The notes below the pieces were generated by a model, which did no database searches, was not told where the DNA came from, and worked only from the letters and a program-made list of their open reading frames with translations. This document shows, one piece after another, positions 16,987 through 28,342 of a stretch of 64,000 bases of DNA. The DNA is taken from positions 124,001 through 188,000 of the forward strand of contig NZ_AMSS01000088.1 in NCBI RefSeq assembly GCF_000313935.1, given 5' to 3'. This stretch comes from Acinetobacter sp. WC-141 (GTDB taxonomy: Bacteria > Pseudomonadota > Gammaproteobacteria > Pseudomonadales > Moraxellaceae). Each line of letters begins with the position of its first letter. The first letter of the stretch is position 1. Position numbers and translations under genes: made by a program.

Positions 16987-18192
16987 TTAAGCGTCCGATT
17001 TCTTTAAATATCTATTCTCATATATTGTCATAGCGAAAGCTAAACCACACAAAATGACAAAACCACAAGTCATTGGAATTAATGTACCGTTATATAATTG
17101 CCCAATAATAGAGGCAAGAATAAGTGACAAGACAGAGGAAGCTGCACCAATAATAGCCGATGCCATTCCAGCGACATGTCCCATTGGTTCCATCGCAATC
17201 GCGTTTAAATTACCAAATAGAGTTCCAAATAATAAAAATAAAATACAGGCATAAAGCATAAACATCCAGAATGATACAGCCACGCCTAAAAGCTGAATTC
17301 CCAAGAAAATCAAAGAAATTAAACATAAGCCTAAAAAGCCATAAATACAGATTGGGCGCATACCAAGCTTCATAACAATTTTAGAGTTTGTAAATGAGGC
17401 GATTCCCATCACACCTGCAAGCACAGCAAAATAAGCACTAAATTCTTGTCCTGTTTTACCAAACTGCTGCATAAAGATTTGTTGAGAAGTTCCCAAATAA
17501 CCAATGAATCCACCAAAGCAAAAACCTGCACATAGCAAATAGCTCATGGTAGTTTTATTACTTACAACTTCTTTAAAGCCCTCTTGAAATGCTTGCAACC
17601 GCATAGGTAAGCGATTTTCAGGCATTAAGGTTTCTTCTAATCGTAAAGCAACCCATGCTCCAATCACTGTGGCATAGACCATATATAAAACAAAGATCTC
17701 ACGCCAACCAAAGAAATGAATAATGAGTTGCCCTAGACTCGGTGCAACTGCTGGAGCCACCATAAATACCATCATGATTAAAGACATGATGCGAGCCATT
17801 TGAGCTCCGCTGTATTTATCTCTAACAATTGAAATAGTAGCAACATAAGGCCCTGAAACACCAATACCTTGAATAAAGCGTCCAACTAAAAACCACTCAA
17901 AACTTTGTGTTGTAAAGCACAATAAACTTCCCAGAAAATAAATAATAATTCCTGTGAATAAAATGCGTTTACGCCCAATCGCATCGGATAGAGGCCCCGC
18001 AATGAGCTGCCCAATGGTCATGCCAGAAAAAATACCAATAATGACCCACTGCGACTGGTTATTATTTTTTAATTCAAAAATACGTCCAATTTCGCCTAAA
18101 GCAGGCAAAACTGCATCTATCGAAAAAGAAACAATCGACATAAGCAAGGCCATAAGCAATGCAAATTCACGGAAATGGATTTTTGATTTCAT
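16987..18192 (-). CDS. Bcr/CflA-family MFS efflux transporter
   Basis: This 401-residue inner-membrane protein has 12 predicted helices. The N-terminal motif A region is GQLIAGPLSDAIGRKRILFTG, the antiporter motif region is GRFIQGIGVSGPYVATISIVRD, and SIDAVLPALGEI at helix 1 is typical of the Bcr/CflA subfamily. It would export drugs or metabolites using the proton gradient. The substrate is not predictable. The ATG at 18192 follows AGAAGAAAA. It lies 80 bases downstream of purL but after a terminator. Confidence 0.88.
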   Translation of the reverse strand: MKSKIHFREFALLMALLMSIVSFSIDAVLPALGEIGRIFELKNNNQSQWVIIGIFSGMTIGQLIAGPLSDAIGRKRILFTGIIIYFLGSLLCFTTQSFEWFLVGRFIQGIGVSGPYVATISIVRDKYSGAQMARIMSLIMMVFMVAPAVAPSLGQLIIHFFGWREIFVLYMVYATVIGAWVALRLEETLMPENRLPMRLQAFQEGFKEVVSNKTTMSYLLCAGFCFGGFIGYLGTSQQIFMQQFGKTGQEFSAYFAVLAGVMGIASFTNSKIVMKLGMRPICIYGFLGLCLISLIFLGIQLLGVAVSFWMFMLYACILFLLFGTLFGNLNAIAMEPMGHVAGMASAIIGAASSVLSLILASIIGQLYNGTLIPMTCGFVILCGLAFAMTIYENRYLKKSDA

Positions 18193-18235
18193 TTTTCTTC
18201 TCTACTATTTATTCTATTTACATTGTACTACATAC

Positions 18236-18263
18236 AAATAAGCCACCTTACGGTGGCTTATTT
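18236..18263 (-). terminator. Terminator after purL
   Basis: AAATAAGCCACC at 18236-18247 pairs with GGTGGCTTATTT at 18252-18263 around a TTAC loop, 11 bases beyond the purL stop. Confidence 0.9.
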
Positions 18264-18274
18264 CAATTTTTATA

Positions 18275-21200
18275 TTAACCAATAAACTTACGAGCATTAC
18301 GGAACATACGTAACCATGCACCGTCTTCAGTCCACTCTTCTGGTTTCCAAGAATGCTGAAGCGCACGGAAAGTACGCTCAGGGTGTGGCATCATAATCGT
18401 TGCACGACCATCTTTAGAAGTCACACCAGTAATCGCTTCAGGTGAGCCATTCGGGTTCAATGGATAATGCTGAGTCGGGTTACCAAGGCTATCAACATAG
18501 CGTAATACAACTTGGTTACCTGCATTTAAACCAGCAAGTGCACTTTCACTAGCAACCGCACGACCTTCACCATGTGCTACAGCAATCGGTAAGATTGATC
18601 CTTCCATGCCATCAAGTAATACAGAAACAGATTTTTCAACACGAACGTTTACGCTACGAGCTTCAAAAACTTCTGACATATTGCGGTGGAAACGTGGCCA
18701 GTGTTCAGCACCCGGAATAAGTGGCGCTAATTGTGACAACATTTGGCAACCATTACAGATACCTAAGCTGAACGTATCTTCACGATGGAAGAATTGTTCA
18801 AACTGATCACGTAATTTAGCGTTGAACAATACTGATTTTGCCCAACCACCACCAGCACCCATTACGTCACCGTAAGAGAAACCACCACAAGTCACTAAAC
18901 CTTCAAAATCACTTAGGCTAACGCGACCAGCAAGTAAATCACTCATATGCACATCAATAGTATTGAACCCAACCTTATCAAAGGCTGCTGCCATTTCAAT
19001 ATGACCATTTACACCTTGCTCACGCAAGATCGCCATATTAGGACGACGTGTATTAATGAACGGCGCTTCAATAGGTTCATTCAAATCGAATGTTGGTTTA
19101 GCAATTAAACCTTGGTGTGCATTATCAGTAATTAATGAAAATTCCTGATCAGCAGTTTCTACGTTATCACGTAGACGTTGGATCTGATGAGATACCTCAG
19201 ACCAAGCTTGTTGTAATTCAGCACGATCTAAAGTTAAACCATTTACAGACAATTGATCTGAGTTATTTACACGACCAACTACAGCAATTGCATCTTTTAA
19301 GCTAGAAGCTTCGATTTCTGCTTGTAAAGCTTCCCAATCAGTTGCTTTGATTTGAAGTACTGCACCAATTTCTTCTGCAAATAAGCCTGCAGTAGTCTGG
19401 TTTTCTAACGCAACACCTAAACGTGCAGCAAACATCATTTCAGCTACAGAAGCTAATAAACCACCATCACCGATGTCATGGTAAGCTTGAATCAAGCCAC
19501 GATTGTTCCAGTCTTGGATTAAAGCAAAGAACGCTTTGAAGTCATCAAAACTATCAACGTCTGGAGTGGTTGAACCGATTGCTTTATATACTTGAGCAAG
19601 AATTGAACCGCCTAGACGGAACTGACCTTTAGATAAATCAATACGTACAAGTACAGAATCTTCTAGATTCTTAAGTTCAGGCGTTAAGGTCTTACGAACA
19701 TCTGTCACTGGAGCAAACGCAGTGATTACACCCGTCATTGGAGAAGTTACAGCTTTATCTTCGCCGTTGTCATTCCAAGTCGTGCGCATTGAAAGTGAGT
19801 CTTTACCTACCGGAATTGCAATTCCTAAAGCAGGACACATTTCCATACCAATTGCTTTCACGCCTTCAAACAATGCTTGATCTTCACCTTTTTGACCAGC
19901 AGCAGCCATCCAGTTTGCAGAAAGTTTAATATCGCTAATTTGTTCAATGTTTGCACATGCAATATTGGTAATTGCTTCAGCAACTGCCAAACGAGCCGAT
20001 GCTGCTGGATTTAACAATGCAACTGGTGGACGTTCGCCCATTGCCATTGCTTCACCAGTGAAACCTTGCAAACTTGTTGTCGTTACTGCTGCATCTGCAA
20101 CAGGAACCTGCCAACGACCAACCATTTGATCACGAGCAACCATACCTGTAATTGAACGGTCGCCAATTGTGATCAAAAATGACTTAGATGCAACTGTCGG
20201 GTTTTTCAATACACGGAAAATCGCATCTTTCAAATCAACTTTTGAAGCATCAAAATCATCGCCACTACGTTCAATAGTTTCATAAGAACGCTGCATGCGT
20301 GGTGTACCACCAAGCATTACCTGCATTGGGATATCAACAGCATCATTTTGGAATAATGGATCTTCAACTGTTAAGTGACGTGCTTCAGTTGCTTCACCCA
20401 ACACTGCAAACGGACAACGTTCACGTGCACAGATTGCTTCGAACTGCTCTAAAGATTCTGGACGAATAGCAAGAACATAACGCTCTTGTGCTTCATTTGA
20501 CCAGATTTCCATTGGGCTCATGCCCGGTTCTAATGAAGGAATCTTACGAAGGTTAAGAACTGCACCTAACTCATGATCATTCACAAGTTCAGGCATAGCA
20601 TTTGATAGACCGCCCGCGCCAACGTCGTGTACAGAAACGATTGGGTTGAAGTCTTCTAAGCGCCAGCAAGTATCGATCACTTCTTGACAACGGCGTTCCA
20701 TTTCTGGGTTTTCACGTTGTACTGAAGCGAAATCAAGGCTTTCACCCATTGTACCGCTATCTACAGAAGATGCTGCACCGCCACCAAGACCGATTAACAT
20801 CGCAGGACCACCCAATACAATGAGTAAATCACCTGGTTGAATCGCATCTTTTTCTACATGGTCAGGACGGATATTACCGTAACCACCAGCGATCATGATT
20901 GGCTTGTGGAAGCCCTTCACTTCACCATTTACATTCTGTTCGAAAGTACGGAAATAACCATTTAACGCAGGACGACCAAATTCGTTATTAAATGCCGCAC
21001 CACCTAATGGACCTTCAATCATGATTTGTAATGGCGATGCCATACGTGAAGGTTTACCGTAGTTTTCTTCCCAAGGTTGTTCAAAACCAGGAATGTTTAA
21101 GTTCGAAACTGTGAAACCTGTTAAACCAGCTTTTGGTTTACCACCACGACCTGTTGCACCTTCATCACGGATTTCACCGCCTGAACCAGTTGCAGCACCA

Positions 21201-22108
21201 GCAAATGGAGAAATTGCTGTTGGGTGGTTGTGAGTTTCAACCTTCATTAAAATATGAGCAGCTTGGCTCTTATATTTATAAACAAAGTGACCATTTTCAT
21301 CCGCTTTCGGATAAAAACGCATCGTGTCATAACCTACAATTACTGACGCATTATCTTTATATGCCGATAAAACATCAGTTGGTGATTCTTTATAGGTGTT
21401 TTTAATCATCTGGAACAATGATAATGGTTGTTTTTCACCATCAATTGTCCATTCAGATCCAAAGATTTTATGACGACAGTGCTCAGAGTTTGCTTGTGCA
21501 AACATCATCAACTCGATGTCATTTGGATTACGACCAAGCTTACCGAATGCTTCAGTTAAGTAATCAATTTCTTGTTCAGACAACGCAAAACCGAACTCAT
21601 TGTTTGCTTTAACCAAAGCTTCTTTGCCTTGACCCAAGATATCAATTGAATTTAATGGTTTTGGAGCAGTTTCTGAAAATAATGCTTTTGCATCATCAAT
21701 TTGAGCAAAAACTGTTTCTGTCATACGATCATGAAGTACTTGTTTAACTTCATTAGAAATCTCAGAAACACCTTTTAAAGTAAACAAAAGACCACGTTCT
21801 AAACGATGTACTGGCGTATTACAGTTCTTGAAAATATCAGTTGCTTTAGAAGACCAAGGTGAAATAGTACCCACACGTGGCGTAACTAAAATCTGAATCT
21901 CATCACTTGCAGATTGACGAAGTTCAAAAGACTCACCGTCATTTAATAATTGCAAAGCAGATTGATGTTGCTGCTCGTTGAGCGCTTGATCAAACAAATA
22001 GACCCACTGGCTGTCAAAAGATTGAACAGAACTAATTGACGATAAACGTGTTAATAGTTGAGCTTTCTTAAAAGAAGAATGTGCTGCTGCACCGGCCACG
22101 ATAAACAT
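18275..22108 (-). CDS. purL: Phosphoribosylformylglycinamidine synthase
   Basis: This 1277-residue large-type enzyme makes FGAM from FGAR, glutamine and ATP in purine synthesis. An N-terminal PurS-like domain leads into two AIR-synthase-like halves. These include [46 protein letters not shown] and [16 protein letters not shown]. The C-terminal glutamine amidotransferase covers about residues 1020-1277, with the nucleophile cysteine in GICNGCQML and MPHPER near the end. Length is right for the gammaproteobacterial single-chain form. The upstream 309 bases are shared with dgt on the other strand. Confidence 0.98.
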   Translation of the reverse strand: MFIVAGAAAHSSFKKAQLLTRLSSISSVQSFDSQWVYLFDQALNEQQHQSALQLLNDGESFELRQSASDEIQILVTPRVGTISPWSSKATDIFKNCNTPVHRLERGLLFTLKGVSEISNEVKQVLHDRMTETVFAQIDDAKALFSETAPKPLNSIDILGQGKEALVKANNEFGFALSEQEIDYLTEAFGKLGRNPNDIELMMFAQANSEHCRHKIFGSEWTIDGEKQPLSLFQMIKNTYKESPTDVLSAYKDNASVIVGYDTMRFYPKADENGHFVYKYKSQAAHILMKVETHNHPTAISPFAGAATGSGGEIRDEGATGRGGKPKAGLTGFTVSNLNIPGFEQPWEENYGKPSRMASPLQIMIEGPLGGAAFNNEFGRPALNGYFRTFEQNVNGEVKGFHKPIMIAGGYGNIRPDHVEKDAIQPGDLLIVLGGPAMLIGLGGGAASSVDSGTMGESLDFASVQRENPEMERRCQEVIDTCWRLEDFNPIVSVHDVGAGGLSNAMPELVNDHELGAVLNLRKIPSLEPGMSPMEIWSNEAQERYVLAIRPESLEQFEAICARERCPFAVLGEATEARHLTVEDPLFQNDAVDIPMQVMLGGTPRMQRSYETIERSGDDFDASKVDLKDAIFRVLKNPTVASKSFLITIGDRSITGMVARDQMVGRWQVPVADAAVTTTSLQGFTGEAMAMGERPPVALLNPAASARLAVAEAITNIACANIEQISDIKLSANWMAAAGQKGEDQALFEGVKAIGMEMCPALGIAIPVGKDSLSMRTTWNDNGEDKAVTSPMTGVITAFAPVTDVRKTLTPELKNLEDSVLVRIDLSKGQFRLGGSILAQVYKAIGSTTPDVDSFDDFKAFFALIQDWNNRGLIQAYHDIGDGGLLASVAEMMFAARLGVALENQTTAGLFAEEIGAVLQIKATDWEALQAEIEASSLKDAIAVVGRVNNSDQLSVNGLTLDRAELQQAWSEVSHQIQRLRDNVETADQEFSLITDNAHQGLIAKPTFDLNEPIEAPFINTRRPNMAILREQGVNGHIEMAAAFDKVGFNTIDVHMSDLLAGRVSLSDFEGLVTCGGFSYGDVMGAGGGWAKSVLFNAKLRDQFEQFFHREDTFSLGICNGCQMLSQLAPLIPGAEHWPRFHRNMSEVFEARSVNVRVEKSVSVLLDGMEGSILPIAVAHGEGRAVASESALAGLNAGNQVVLRYVDSLGNPTQHYPLNPNGSPEAITGVTSKDGRATIMMPHPERTFRALQHSWKPEEWTEDGAWLRMFRNARKFIG

Positions 22109-22417
22109 GTTGATTTTGGCTCCACGGGCAGGTCTTGTGAACCTTACCGCAATGTGACTTTAGAGAGAGCGCATATTCTACTGCGTCTTGCTAAAATCAG
22201 CTAGATGTAGAATCAGTATTCTGTAACCTAATTCTGCAAGAAGTGATGAGTTTTTTGTTCAAAATCATTTTTTTAGGCATTCTGGCTAAAAATAAATTGT
22301 TTCATGTTTAGTCAATAACATAATAAAACCTGAACTAAGACAAACTATGTCGCACCATGCTAGTGCTTTTAACTTTTTTTTGGCATGATCAGGTTTTATA
22401 GTTTTGAATAATGATAA
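22109..22417. promoter_or_regulatory. purL/dgt divergent intergenic region
   Basis: These 309 bases separate the divergent purL and dgt genes and must hold both promoters. No confident -35/-10 pair or PurR-like palindrome is seen. The dgt side contains the long inverted repeat listed separately. No tRNA or small ORF is visible. Confidence 0.5.
22323..22399 (+). repeat. 11-bp inverted repeat in the dgt leader
   Basis: ATAAAACCTGA at 22323-22333 is perfectly complementary to TCAGGTTTTAT at 22389-22399. The enclosed segment also has CATGC and GCATG, a short GCAC/GTGC stem and an 8-T run. It ends 18 bases before the dgt ATG. This may be a folded mRNA leader; a terminator-like inner arm is possible. 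Confidence 0.4.
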
Positions 22418-23758
22418 ATGGAACAAATGCGTTGGTTAGAGCTGCTTTCTGCAGTTCGTTTAGGTAGTAAAAAAAGTAGTACAGAACTGGCTCGTAGCCC
22501 ATTCCATAAAGATTATGATCGCATTATATTTTCTCAAAGTTTTCGTCAGCTAAACCGTAAGACGCAAGTTCACCCACTCGCACAGCATGATGGCATTCAC
22601 ACCCGTTTAACTCACTCACTTGAAGTTTCCTGCATTGGCCGCTCAATGGGCATGCTTGCAGCAGAAAAAATAAAAAATGAATTACCTGTCTGGATTTCTC
22701 CTGCCGATGTTGGTGCAATTATTCAAGCAGCCTGTCTAGCTCACGATATTGGTAACCCTCCTTTCGGTCATGCGGGTGAATATGCAATTCGAGAATGGTT
22801 CGATGATGCTTCACATAATGATTTTTTAAAAAAATTAAGTCCAGAAGAAGAAGCAGACGTTCGCCAGTTTGAGGGTAATGCTCAAGGATTACGTTTATTA
22901 AGTCGTATTGATTATCATCCGAATGATGGAGGAATGCGCTTAACCTATGCAACCTTAGGGGCTTATTTAAAGTATCCATGGCTTTCAAAAACCATTGCTT
23001 CACAAGGTGATCGCCCTTCTCATCAACGAGCAAAGTTTGGGTGCTATCAGTCTGAAAAAGAAATTTTAAAACAAATTGCTGAACAGCTCGGGCTTATTCA
23101 GTTAGGTGAATATCACTACTGCCGTCACCCACTGACCTACTTGTTAGAAGCTGCTGATGACATTTGCTATGCCTTAATTGATTTAGAAGATGGCATTATC
23201 TTAAATATGCTCACTTACCAAGAAGTTGAACCAATTTTCTTAAATCTTATTGCCGATTATGGGCAGCCCGAAGAATTGTCACACCCGAACAGTACGTGGC
23301 AACAAAAAATTTCGGCACTACGTGGTCGTGTCATGAAACGTCTAGTTGATGAAGTCACCACAGCCTTTGCTAAACATCATTATGAAATCATTACCGGTCA
23401 GCTTAAAGGCAACCTTTTACAATATTGTTCACCCGATATTGCAGTTGGTATCGAAACAGCCAAAAATCTGGCACGAGACAAAATTTTTGAACATCCACAA
23501 AAATCAGGGCTAGAAATTATTGCGCATCAAAGTTTGCAAACGATTTTGGATGCATTTGTACCGCTGACTACCCCACATAAATCTTTAAGCTTTAAAGAAC
23601 AACGTTTAATGTCTATCCTTAGTCTATATGGTGCTAACTTTAGCAATAATCACTACAGCAATATTATGCAAGTACTCGATATTATCAGTAAGTTCTCAGA
23701 TCATCAGGCTTATAGCTTGGCGCAAGAGTTGCAAGGTAATAAAATAGGTTTGTTTTAA
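22418..23758 (+). CDS. dgt: dGTPase-like HD-domain triphosphohydrolase
   Basis: This 446-residue HD-domain enzyme is expected to hydrolyse dGTP or other dNTPs to deoxynucleoside and triphosphate. RQLNRKTQVHPLAQHDGIHTRLTHSLEV supplies the first histidine and CLAHDIGNPPFGHAGE the HD pair plus the downstream motif. A C-terminal antiviral-type domain follows. It is the type-1-like dGTPase subfamily by length. It is divergent from purL, linking nucleotide supply and removal only by position. Confidence 0.9.
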   Translation: MEQMRWLELLSAVRLGSKKSSTELARSPFHKDYDRIIFSQSFRQLNRKTQVHPLAQHDGIHTRLTHSLEVSCIGRSMGMLAAEKIKNELPVWISPADVGAIIQAACLAHDIGNPPFGHAGEYAIREWFDDASHNDFLKKLSPEEEADVRQFEGNAQGLRLLSRIDYHPNDGGMRLTYATLGAYLKYPWLSKTIASQGDRPSHQRAKFGCYQSEKEILKQIAEQLGLIQLGEYHYCRHPLTYLLEAADDICYALIDLEDGIILNMLTYQEVEPIFLNLIADYGQPEELSHPNSTWQQKISALRGRVMKRLVDEVTTAFAKHHYEIITGQLKGNLLQYCSPDIAVGIETAKNLARDKIFEHPQKSGLEIIAHQSLQTILDAFVPLTTPHKSLSFKEQRLMSILSLYGANFSNNHYSNIMQVLDIISKFSDHQAYSLAQELQGNKIGLF

Positions 23759-23851
23759 GCTGGCTTAATATAGAAAGAAATAAAACCAGTGTCGTTTTCA
23801 ATTAATGTTAAAACGACCAGATTTACAGTTATGAATAAGTGAAACTACTCT

Positions 23852-24451
23852 ATGATCGGATGTTTAATTGGCGAAGTGTTTGCCCTAGAAGCCCCTACTG
23901 TATTACTAAATGTAAATGGTGTGGGTTATGAAATTGATACGCCACTTTCAACATTTTGCCAATTACAAAAAGGCCAGAAAGTTACGCTATGGACGCATTT
24001 GGTTGTCCGTGAAGATGCACAGCAACTCTACGGTTTTAGTGATGCTCAAGAAAAAACTATTTTCCGCACCCTATTAAAAGTAAATGGTGTCGGTCCGAAA
24101 ATGGCATTAGGTATTTTGTCGACATTAAGCATTGAGTTGTTAGTGCATACGATTGAGCATGACGATATCAACACGTTAGTCAAAGTTCCGGGCGTTGGCA
24201 AAAAAACAGCCGAGCGTTTAATGATTGAGCTTCGTGACCGTTTCAAAACATTGGCTCAAGGAACTTCTACTTCAGCTACCCTGCCTCAAATTCAGTTTGC
24301 TGCAAACTCACCTGTAGCAGAAGCAGAAGCCGCTTTGCAATCTTTAGGTTATAAGCCACTTGAAGCACAAAAAGCTGTTGCTGCGGTTAAAGCCGATTAC
24401 ACCGAATCAGCCGATATTATTCGTGCTGCTCTAAAATCAATGATGAAGTAA
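23852..24451 (+). CDS. ruvA: Holliday junction helicase subunit RuvA
   Basis: This 199-residue protein binds Holliday junctions as a tetramer and recruits RuvB. The N-terminal OB fold begins [15 protein letters not shown]. Two helix-hairpin-helix motifs follow, [16 protein letters not shown] and [16 protein letters not shown], and domain III sits at the C terminus after a linker near residue 140. ruvB starts 8 bases later. ruvC is not adjacent, so the ruvABC cluster is split here. Confidence 0.97.
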   Translation: MIGCLIGEVFALEAPTVLLNVNGVGYEIDTPLSTFCQLQKGQKVTLWTHLVVREDAQQLYGFSDAQEKTIFRTLLKVNGVGPKMALGILSTLSIELLVHTIEHDDINTLVKVPGVGKKTAERLMIELRDRFKTLAQGTSTSATLPQIQFAANSPVAEAEAALQSLGYKPLEAQKAVAAVKADYTESADIIRAALKSMMK

Positions 24452-24458
24452 AACACTT

Positions 24459-25463
24459 ATGCAAGACCGTTTAATCAGTGGAGCAGAAAAACCAGAAGAT
24501 CATTTTGATCGGGCGATTCGACCGACTTCACTTGCCGACTACATTGGACAACCTGTAGTACGCGAGCAAATGGAAATTTTTATTGGCGCAGCTCGCGGTC
24601 GTGGTGAAGCACTCGACCACACGCTAATTTTTGGTCCACCGGGCTTGGGTAAAACCACACTTGCCAACATTATTGCGCGTGAAATGGGCGGTAATCTTAA
24701 ATCTACTTCAGGGCCAGTTTTAGAGCGTGCGGGCGACTTAGCGGCAATGCTCACCAACCTTGAAGAAGGCGATGTCTTGTTCATTGATGAAATTCACCGT
24801 CTTTCTCCAGTGATTGAAGAAATTTTGTACCCAGCAATGGAAGATTACCAATTAGATATCATGATTGGTGAAGGTCCTGCTGCTCGTTCAATTAAACTAG
24901 ATTTACCACCGTTTACACTGGTCGCTGCAACGACTCGTGCGGGCTTGCTTACATCACCACTACGTGACCGTTTCGGTATTGTGCAACGTCTTGAGTTTTA
25001 TTCTGTAGAAGACTTAACTCATATTGTGTCACGCTCTGCAAACTTAATGAATGTGCCAACTACAGTTGAGGGTGCAGAAGAAATTGCACGTCGTGCACGT
25101 GGAACACCTCGTATTGCCAATCGATTATTACGACGTGTGCGTGACTATGCACAAGTGAAAGGTACAGGTGAAGTGACCCACGAAATGGCGCAACGTGCTC
25201 TTGATATGCTCAATGTTGATAAGGCAGGCTTAGACACTCTAGACCGCCGTTATTTGAGTATGCTGTTAGAGCGCTTTGATGGTGGTCCTGCAGGAGTTGA
25301 AGCGTTAGCAGCCGCAATGGCTGAAGATAGTGGCACACTTGAAGACGTGATTGAACCCTATTTAATTCAACAAGGTTATGTTATGCGTACCGCTCGAGGA
25401 CGTATTGCAACTAATCAGTCTTATTTACAATTTGGACTGACGCCACCCGAGCCTAAAAACTAG
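24459..25463 (+). CDS. ruvB: Holliday junction branch-migration ATPase RuvB
   Basis: This 334-residue AAA+ motor drives branch migration with RuvA. Walker A is GPPGLGKTT, Walker B is [10 protein letters not shown], sensor 1 is in [10 protein letters not shown] and the arginine finger is in LRDRFGIV. A winged-helix domain occupies the C terminus. It is in an operon with ruvA and ends at a terminator. Confidence 0.98.
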   Translation: MQDRLISGAEKPEDHFDRAIRPTSLADYIGQPVVREQMEIFIGAARGRGEALDHTLIFGPPGLGKTTLANIIAREMGGNLKSTSGPVLERAGDLAAMLTNLEEGDVLFIDEIHRLSPVIEEILYPAMEDYQLDIMIGEGPAARSIKLDLPPFTLVAATTRAGLLTSPLRDRFGIVQRLEFYSVEDLTHIVSRSANLMNVPTTVEGAEEIARRARGTPRIANRLLRRVRDYAQVKGTGEVTHEMAQRALDMLNVDKAGLDTLDRRYLSMLLERFDGGPAGVEALAAAMAEDSGTLEDVIEPYLIQQGYVMRTARGRIATNQSYLQFGLTPPEPKN

Positions 25464-25465
25464 CC

Positions 25466-25493
25466 AAAGGAAGAGAACTTTCTCTTCCTTTTT
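25466..25493 (+). terminator. Terminator after ruvB
   Basis: AAAGGAAGAGAA at 25466-25477 pairs with TTCTCTTCCTTT at 25480-25491 and is followed by TT, immediately after the ruvB stop. Confidence 0.88.
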
Positions 25494-25667
25494 AGTCTCA
25501 CTATACTTTCTTAAATAAAATAATAATTGTCTTATCAATCAATTAGCGAATCGATACCTTTTAAGTCTTTCTTTATACCTTATTGATTTTTTAATTTTTT
25601 TAAAAACTGAATTATAAGAAATCTAGATATTAAATCTTATGAACAATAATATTTTTAGGATAAGGAC

Positions 25668-27002
25668 ATGTATAAAAAAGCCGCTTTATTTTTGCCACTC
25701 GCCTTCATGAGTCAGCTGAGCCTAGCAGATTGGGTTAACGATGCTACTCAACAAAATGAAAATCAGGTCATTCAGCTAAGACAAAACATTCACCAACATC
25801 CTGAACTGGGCAATATGGAATTTAAAACCTCTGCACTTGTTCAAAAAGAATTAAAGTCTTATGGCATTCAAGTCAAAACAGGCTATGCGAAAACCGGTGT
25901 AATTGGCATCTTAAAAGGCAACAAACCAGGCCCTATTATCGCACTTCGAGCGGATATGGATGCTCTACCCATGGAAGAAAAAAGTGGTGTTCCCTTTGCC
26001 AGTAAACAAAAGGCAATTTATCAAGGTAAGGAAACTTACGTAATGCATGCTTGTGGTCATGATGCACATACTGCAATGTTATTAGGCGCAGCAAAAATTT
26101 TAGCTGCGAATAAAGATAAAATATCGGGCACCGTTATTTTTGTTTTCCAACCTGCTGAAGAAGGTGGTGCAGATATAGATAACTTCACTCAGGGTGATCA
26201 AATCGGTTCACGAAAAATGATCGCAGACGGTGCATTTAAAGATTATAAACCCGAGGCTATTTTTGGAATGCATGTCATATCTGGTATGCAAAGTGGGCAT
26301 CTTTATTACAAGGATGGTGCTATTTTAAACAGCGCAGATCACTTACGTATTCAGGTCAATGGCAAACAGGTCCATGGCTCTACCCCATGGTTAGGTAGAG
26401 ATCCGATTTATGCATCGGCACAAATGATTAATAATTTACAGAGCCTTATTAGCCGAAGAACTGATCTAACCAAAGGTATGGGTGTAGTCAGTATTGGTAA
26501 TATTCAAGGTGGTACAGCAGGAAATGTGATTCCCGAACAGGTTAATATGATCGGTACCATTCGCTCTAATAACGAAGAAATAAGAAATAACATCTTAAAA
26601 AGTCTACCGGTCATGATAGAGCATAATGCTCAAGCCAATGATGTAACTGCTAAGGTTGAAATTGCACCTTATGCACCAGTGACCATGAACGATAAAACCC
26701 TTACTCAACTTATTCAGCCAACATTAGCCAAAGTTGCTGGAGATTCAAAACTGCATGTGCTTGATCACAATGCCAGCGCTAGTGAAGATTTTGCCTATTA
26801 TGGCAAGTTAATGCCCTCATTTTTTGTTTTCTTAGGTGCAACTCCAGTAAATCAAGACTTAACTCAGGCTACGCCAAATCATAGTCCTTATTTTATTGTA
26901 GATAACAAGGCCTTAAAAACTGGAACAGAGCTGCATGTAAGATTCGTATTAGATTATCCGAATATATCAAAACAGGTTCAAACCGCATGGAAACCGTCAT
27001 AA
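25668..27002 (+). CDS. Exported M20-family amidohydrolase
   Basis: This 444-residue metallo-amidohydrolase resembles hippurate hydrolase and IAA-amino acid hydrolases. The signal peptide MYKKAALFLPLAFMSQLSLA predicts periplasmic location, which is unusual for mostly cytoplasmic relatives. Metal ligands appear in HACGHDAHTAM, PAEEGG and HNASASEDFAYY. The dimerisation domain is at about residues 220-330 (QVNGKQVHGSTPW). It has its own upstream region after the ruvB terminator. The substrate is probably an N-acyl amino acid, but that is inference. Confidence 0.88.
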   Translation: MYKKAALFLPLAFMSQLSLADWVNDATQQNENQVIQLRQNIHQHPELGNMEFKTSALVQKELKSYGIQVKTGYAKTGVIGILKGNKPGPIIALRADMDALPMEEKSGVPFASKQKAIYQGKETYVMHACGHDAHTAMLLGAAKILAANKDKISGTVIFVFQPAEEGGADIDNFTQGDQIGSRKMIADGAFKDYKPEAIFGMHVISGMQSGHLYYKDGAILNSADHLRIQVNGKQVHGSTPWLGRDPIYASAQMINNLQSLISRRTDLTKGMGVVSIGNIQGGTAGNVIPEQVNMIGTIRSNNEEIRNNILKSLPVMIEHNAQANDVTAKVEIAPYAPVTMNDKTLTQLIQPTLAKVAGDSKLHVLDHNASASEDFAYYGKLMPSFFVFLGATPVNQDLTQATPNHSPYFIVDNKALKTGTELHVRFVLDYPNISKQVQTAWKPS

Positions 27003-27212
27003 TTTAAAAGCATACTCGCCATGAGATGTACCGTTTTTAGACCAGAAATACAGCAATCGCAATTGAAAGGTTGTGCCATAGGACTTAGTATGCAATCTGC
27101 TAAACTGCCCCGTATTTAAAGCATATACGTGGCCTCGAATAAAATTGATGTTTTATTCAGCAGTCACAATTTAAATGCAAAGCTCTATAGTGAACTAAAA
27201 CGGAATCCTCTC

Positions 27213-27620
27213 ATGGCGAATCATTTTGAATTCAACATTCGTGTTTATATTGAAGATACGGACGCAGGTGGCATCGTTTACCATGCCAACCACATTCGCT
27301 ATATGGAACGTACTCGTACAGAGTGGCTCCGTGCCGCTGGCGTTGATCATTACTGGCATCAAAAAGACTACAACTTTGTCGTACACAAAATTGATGTAAA
27401 ATACATGCGTCCTATTTTAATGGATGATTTAATTACTGTTACAGCACGTGTAGTTTCATGTAAAGCTGCGTCATTTATGTTGCAACAAAATATTTATCGT
27501 GGTGAAATCTTGCTTGCTTCTGGTGAGGTCGAGTTGGCATGTTTAAACAAAGAAATGATGCCTCGTCGTCTTCCAGAAGAAATACGTGATCTTATTCGTA
27601 AAGAATTGGAACAAGACTAA
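27213..27620 (+). CDS. ybgC: Tol-Pal-associated acyl-CoA thioesterase YbgC
   Basis: This 135-residue hotdog thioesterase is the customary first gene of the tol-pal operon. The active-site block is RVYIEDTDAGGIVYHANHIRYMERTR, with the catalytic aspartate in DTDAGG. An upstream GTG at 27129 would add 28 residues, but the ATG at 27213 gives the normal family start. tolQ follows after 23 bases. Confidence 0.94.
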   Translation: MANHFEFNIRVYIEDTDAGGIVYHANHIRYMERTRTEWLRAAGVDHYWHQKDYNFVVHKIDVKYMRPILMDDLITVTARVVSCKAASFMLQQNIYRGEILLASGEVELACLNKEMMPRRLPEEIRDLIRKELEQD

Positions 27621-27643
27621 AAAAACAACCGGCATATGTAACT

Positions 27644-28342
27644 ATGGCAACAAACATTGAATCAACCCTGCATATTTCTGACCTTATTTTACAGGCAAGT
27701 CCAGTCGTTCAGTTGGTCATGCTAATTTTATTGTTAGCATCAATCTTTAGTTGGTATCTGATTGCCAAGTTACATATGAGTTATAAAAAAGCACATCAAG
27801 AAGACGAGCATTTCCAAAAAATGTTCTGGTCGGGTGCTGAACTCAATACGCTTTACAACAATGCTCAGCTCAACTCAAAACGCTCAGGTCTTGAAGACAT
27901 CTTTTATCAAGGGTTGAGCGAGTTTTTTAAACTTAAAAAACGTCAGGCTCCTGTTTCACAAACCATTGAAGGGACTGAACGTATTTTACGTGTAGGTTTG
28001 AGTCGTGATCAGAGCCATCTAGAATATGGCTTAGGTAGTTTAGCCAGTATCGGTTCTGTAGCGCCTTACATCGGTCTATTCGGTACCGTTTGGGGAATTA
28101 TGAATGCCTTTATCGGCTTAGCTGCTGTTGATCAAGTTACTCTAGCAACTGTTGCACCGGGTATTGCCGAAGCACTTATTGCAACTGCAATTGGTTTATT
28201 TGCTGCAATTCCTGCCGTATTGGCTTTTAACCATTTCACTTCTAAAAGCGAAAGTGTTTACTCTGATCGCGCTTTATTTGCTGAAGAGATGATTGCTTTA
28301 TTGCAACGTCAGTCTGTGGGTTCGTCACAGGAAGATGCATAA
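27644..28342 (+). CDS. tolQ: Tol-Pal system proton channel subunit TolQ
   Basis: This 232-residue inner-membrane protein has three helices, the first near residues 15-40 and the other two around 130-200 (VAPYIGLFGTVWGIMNAFIGL and IAEALIATAIGLFAAIPAVLAF). It forms the proton-driven motor with TolR that energises TolA, for outer-membrane constriction at division. Its stop overlaps the tolR start by one base. Confidence 0.97.
   Translation: MATNIESTLHISDLILQASPVVQLVMLILLLASIFSWYLIAKLHMSYKKAHQEDEHFQKMFWSGAELNTLYNNAQLNSKRSGLEDIFYQGLSEFFKLKKRQAPVSQTIEGTERILRVGLSRDQSHLEYGLGSLASIGSVAPYIGLFGTVWGIMNAFIGLAAVDQVTLATVAPGIAEALIATAIGLFAAIPAVLAFNHFTSKSESVYSDRALFAEEMIALLQRQSVGSSQEDA

Noticed and set aside
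16788-17033. 81-residue plus-strand frame in the gap before the efflux gene
   Set aside because: It overlaps the efflux gene 3' end on the opposite strand, has no ribosome binding site and has an unremarkable AT-driven composition.
22109-22417. Possible purine riboswitch upstream of purL
   Set aside because: I could not find the conserved junction elements of a purine or PRPP riboswitch, and no aptamer-like fold was evident on the purL strand.
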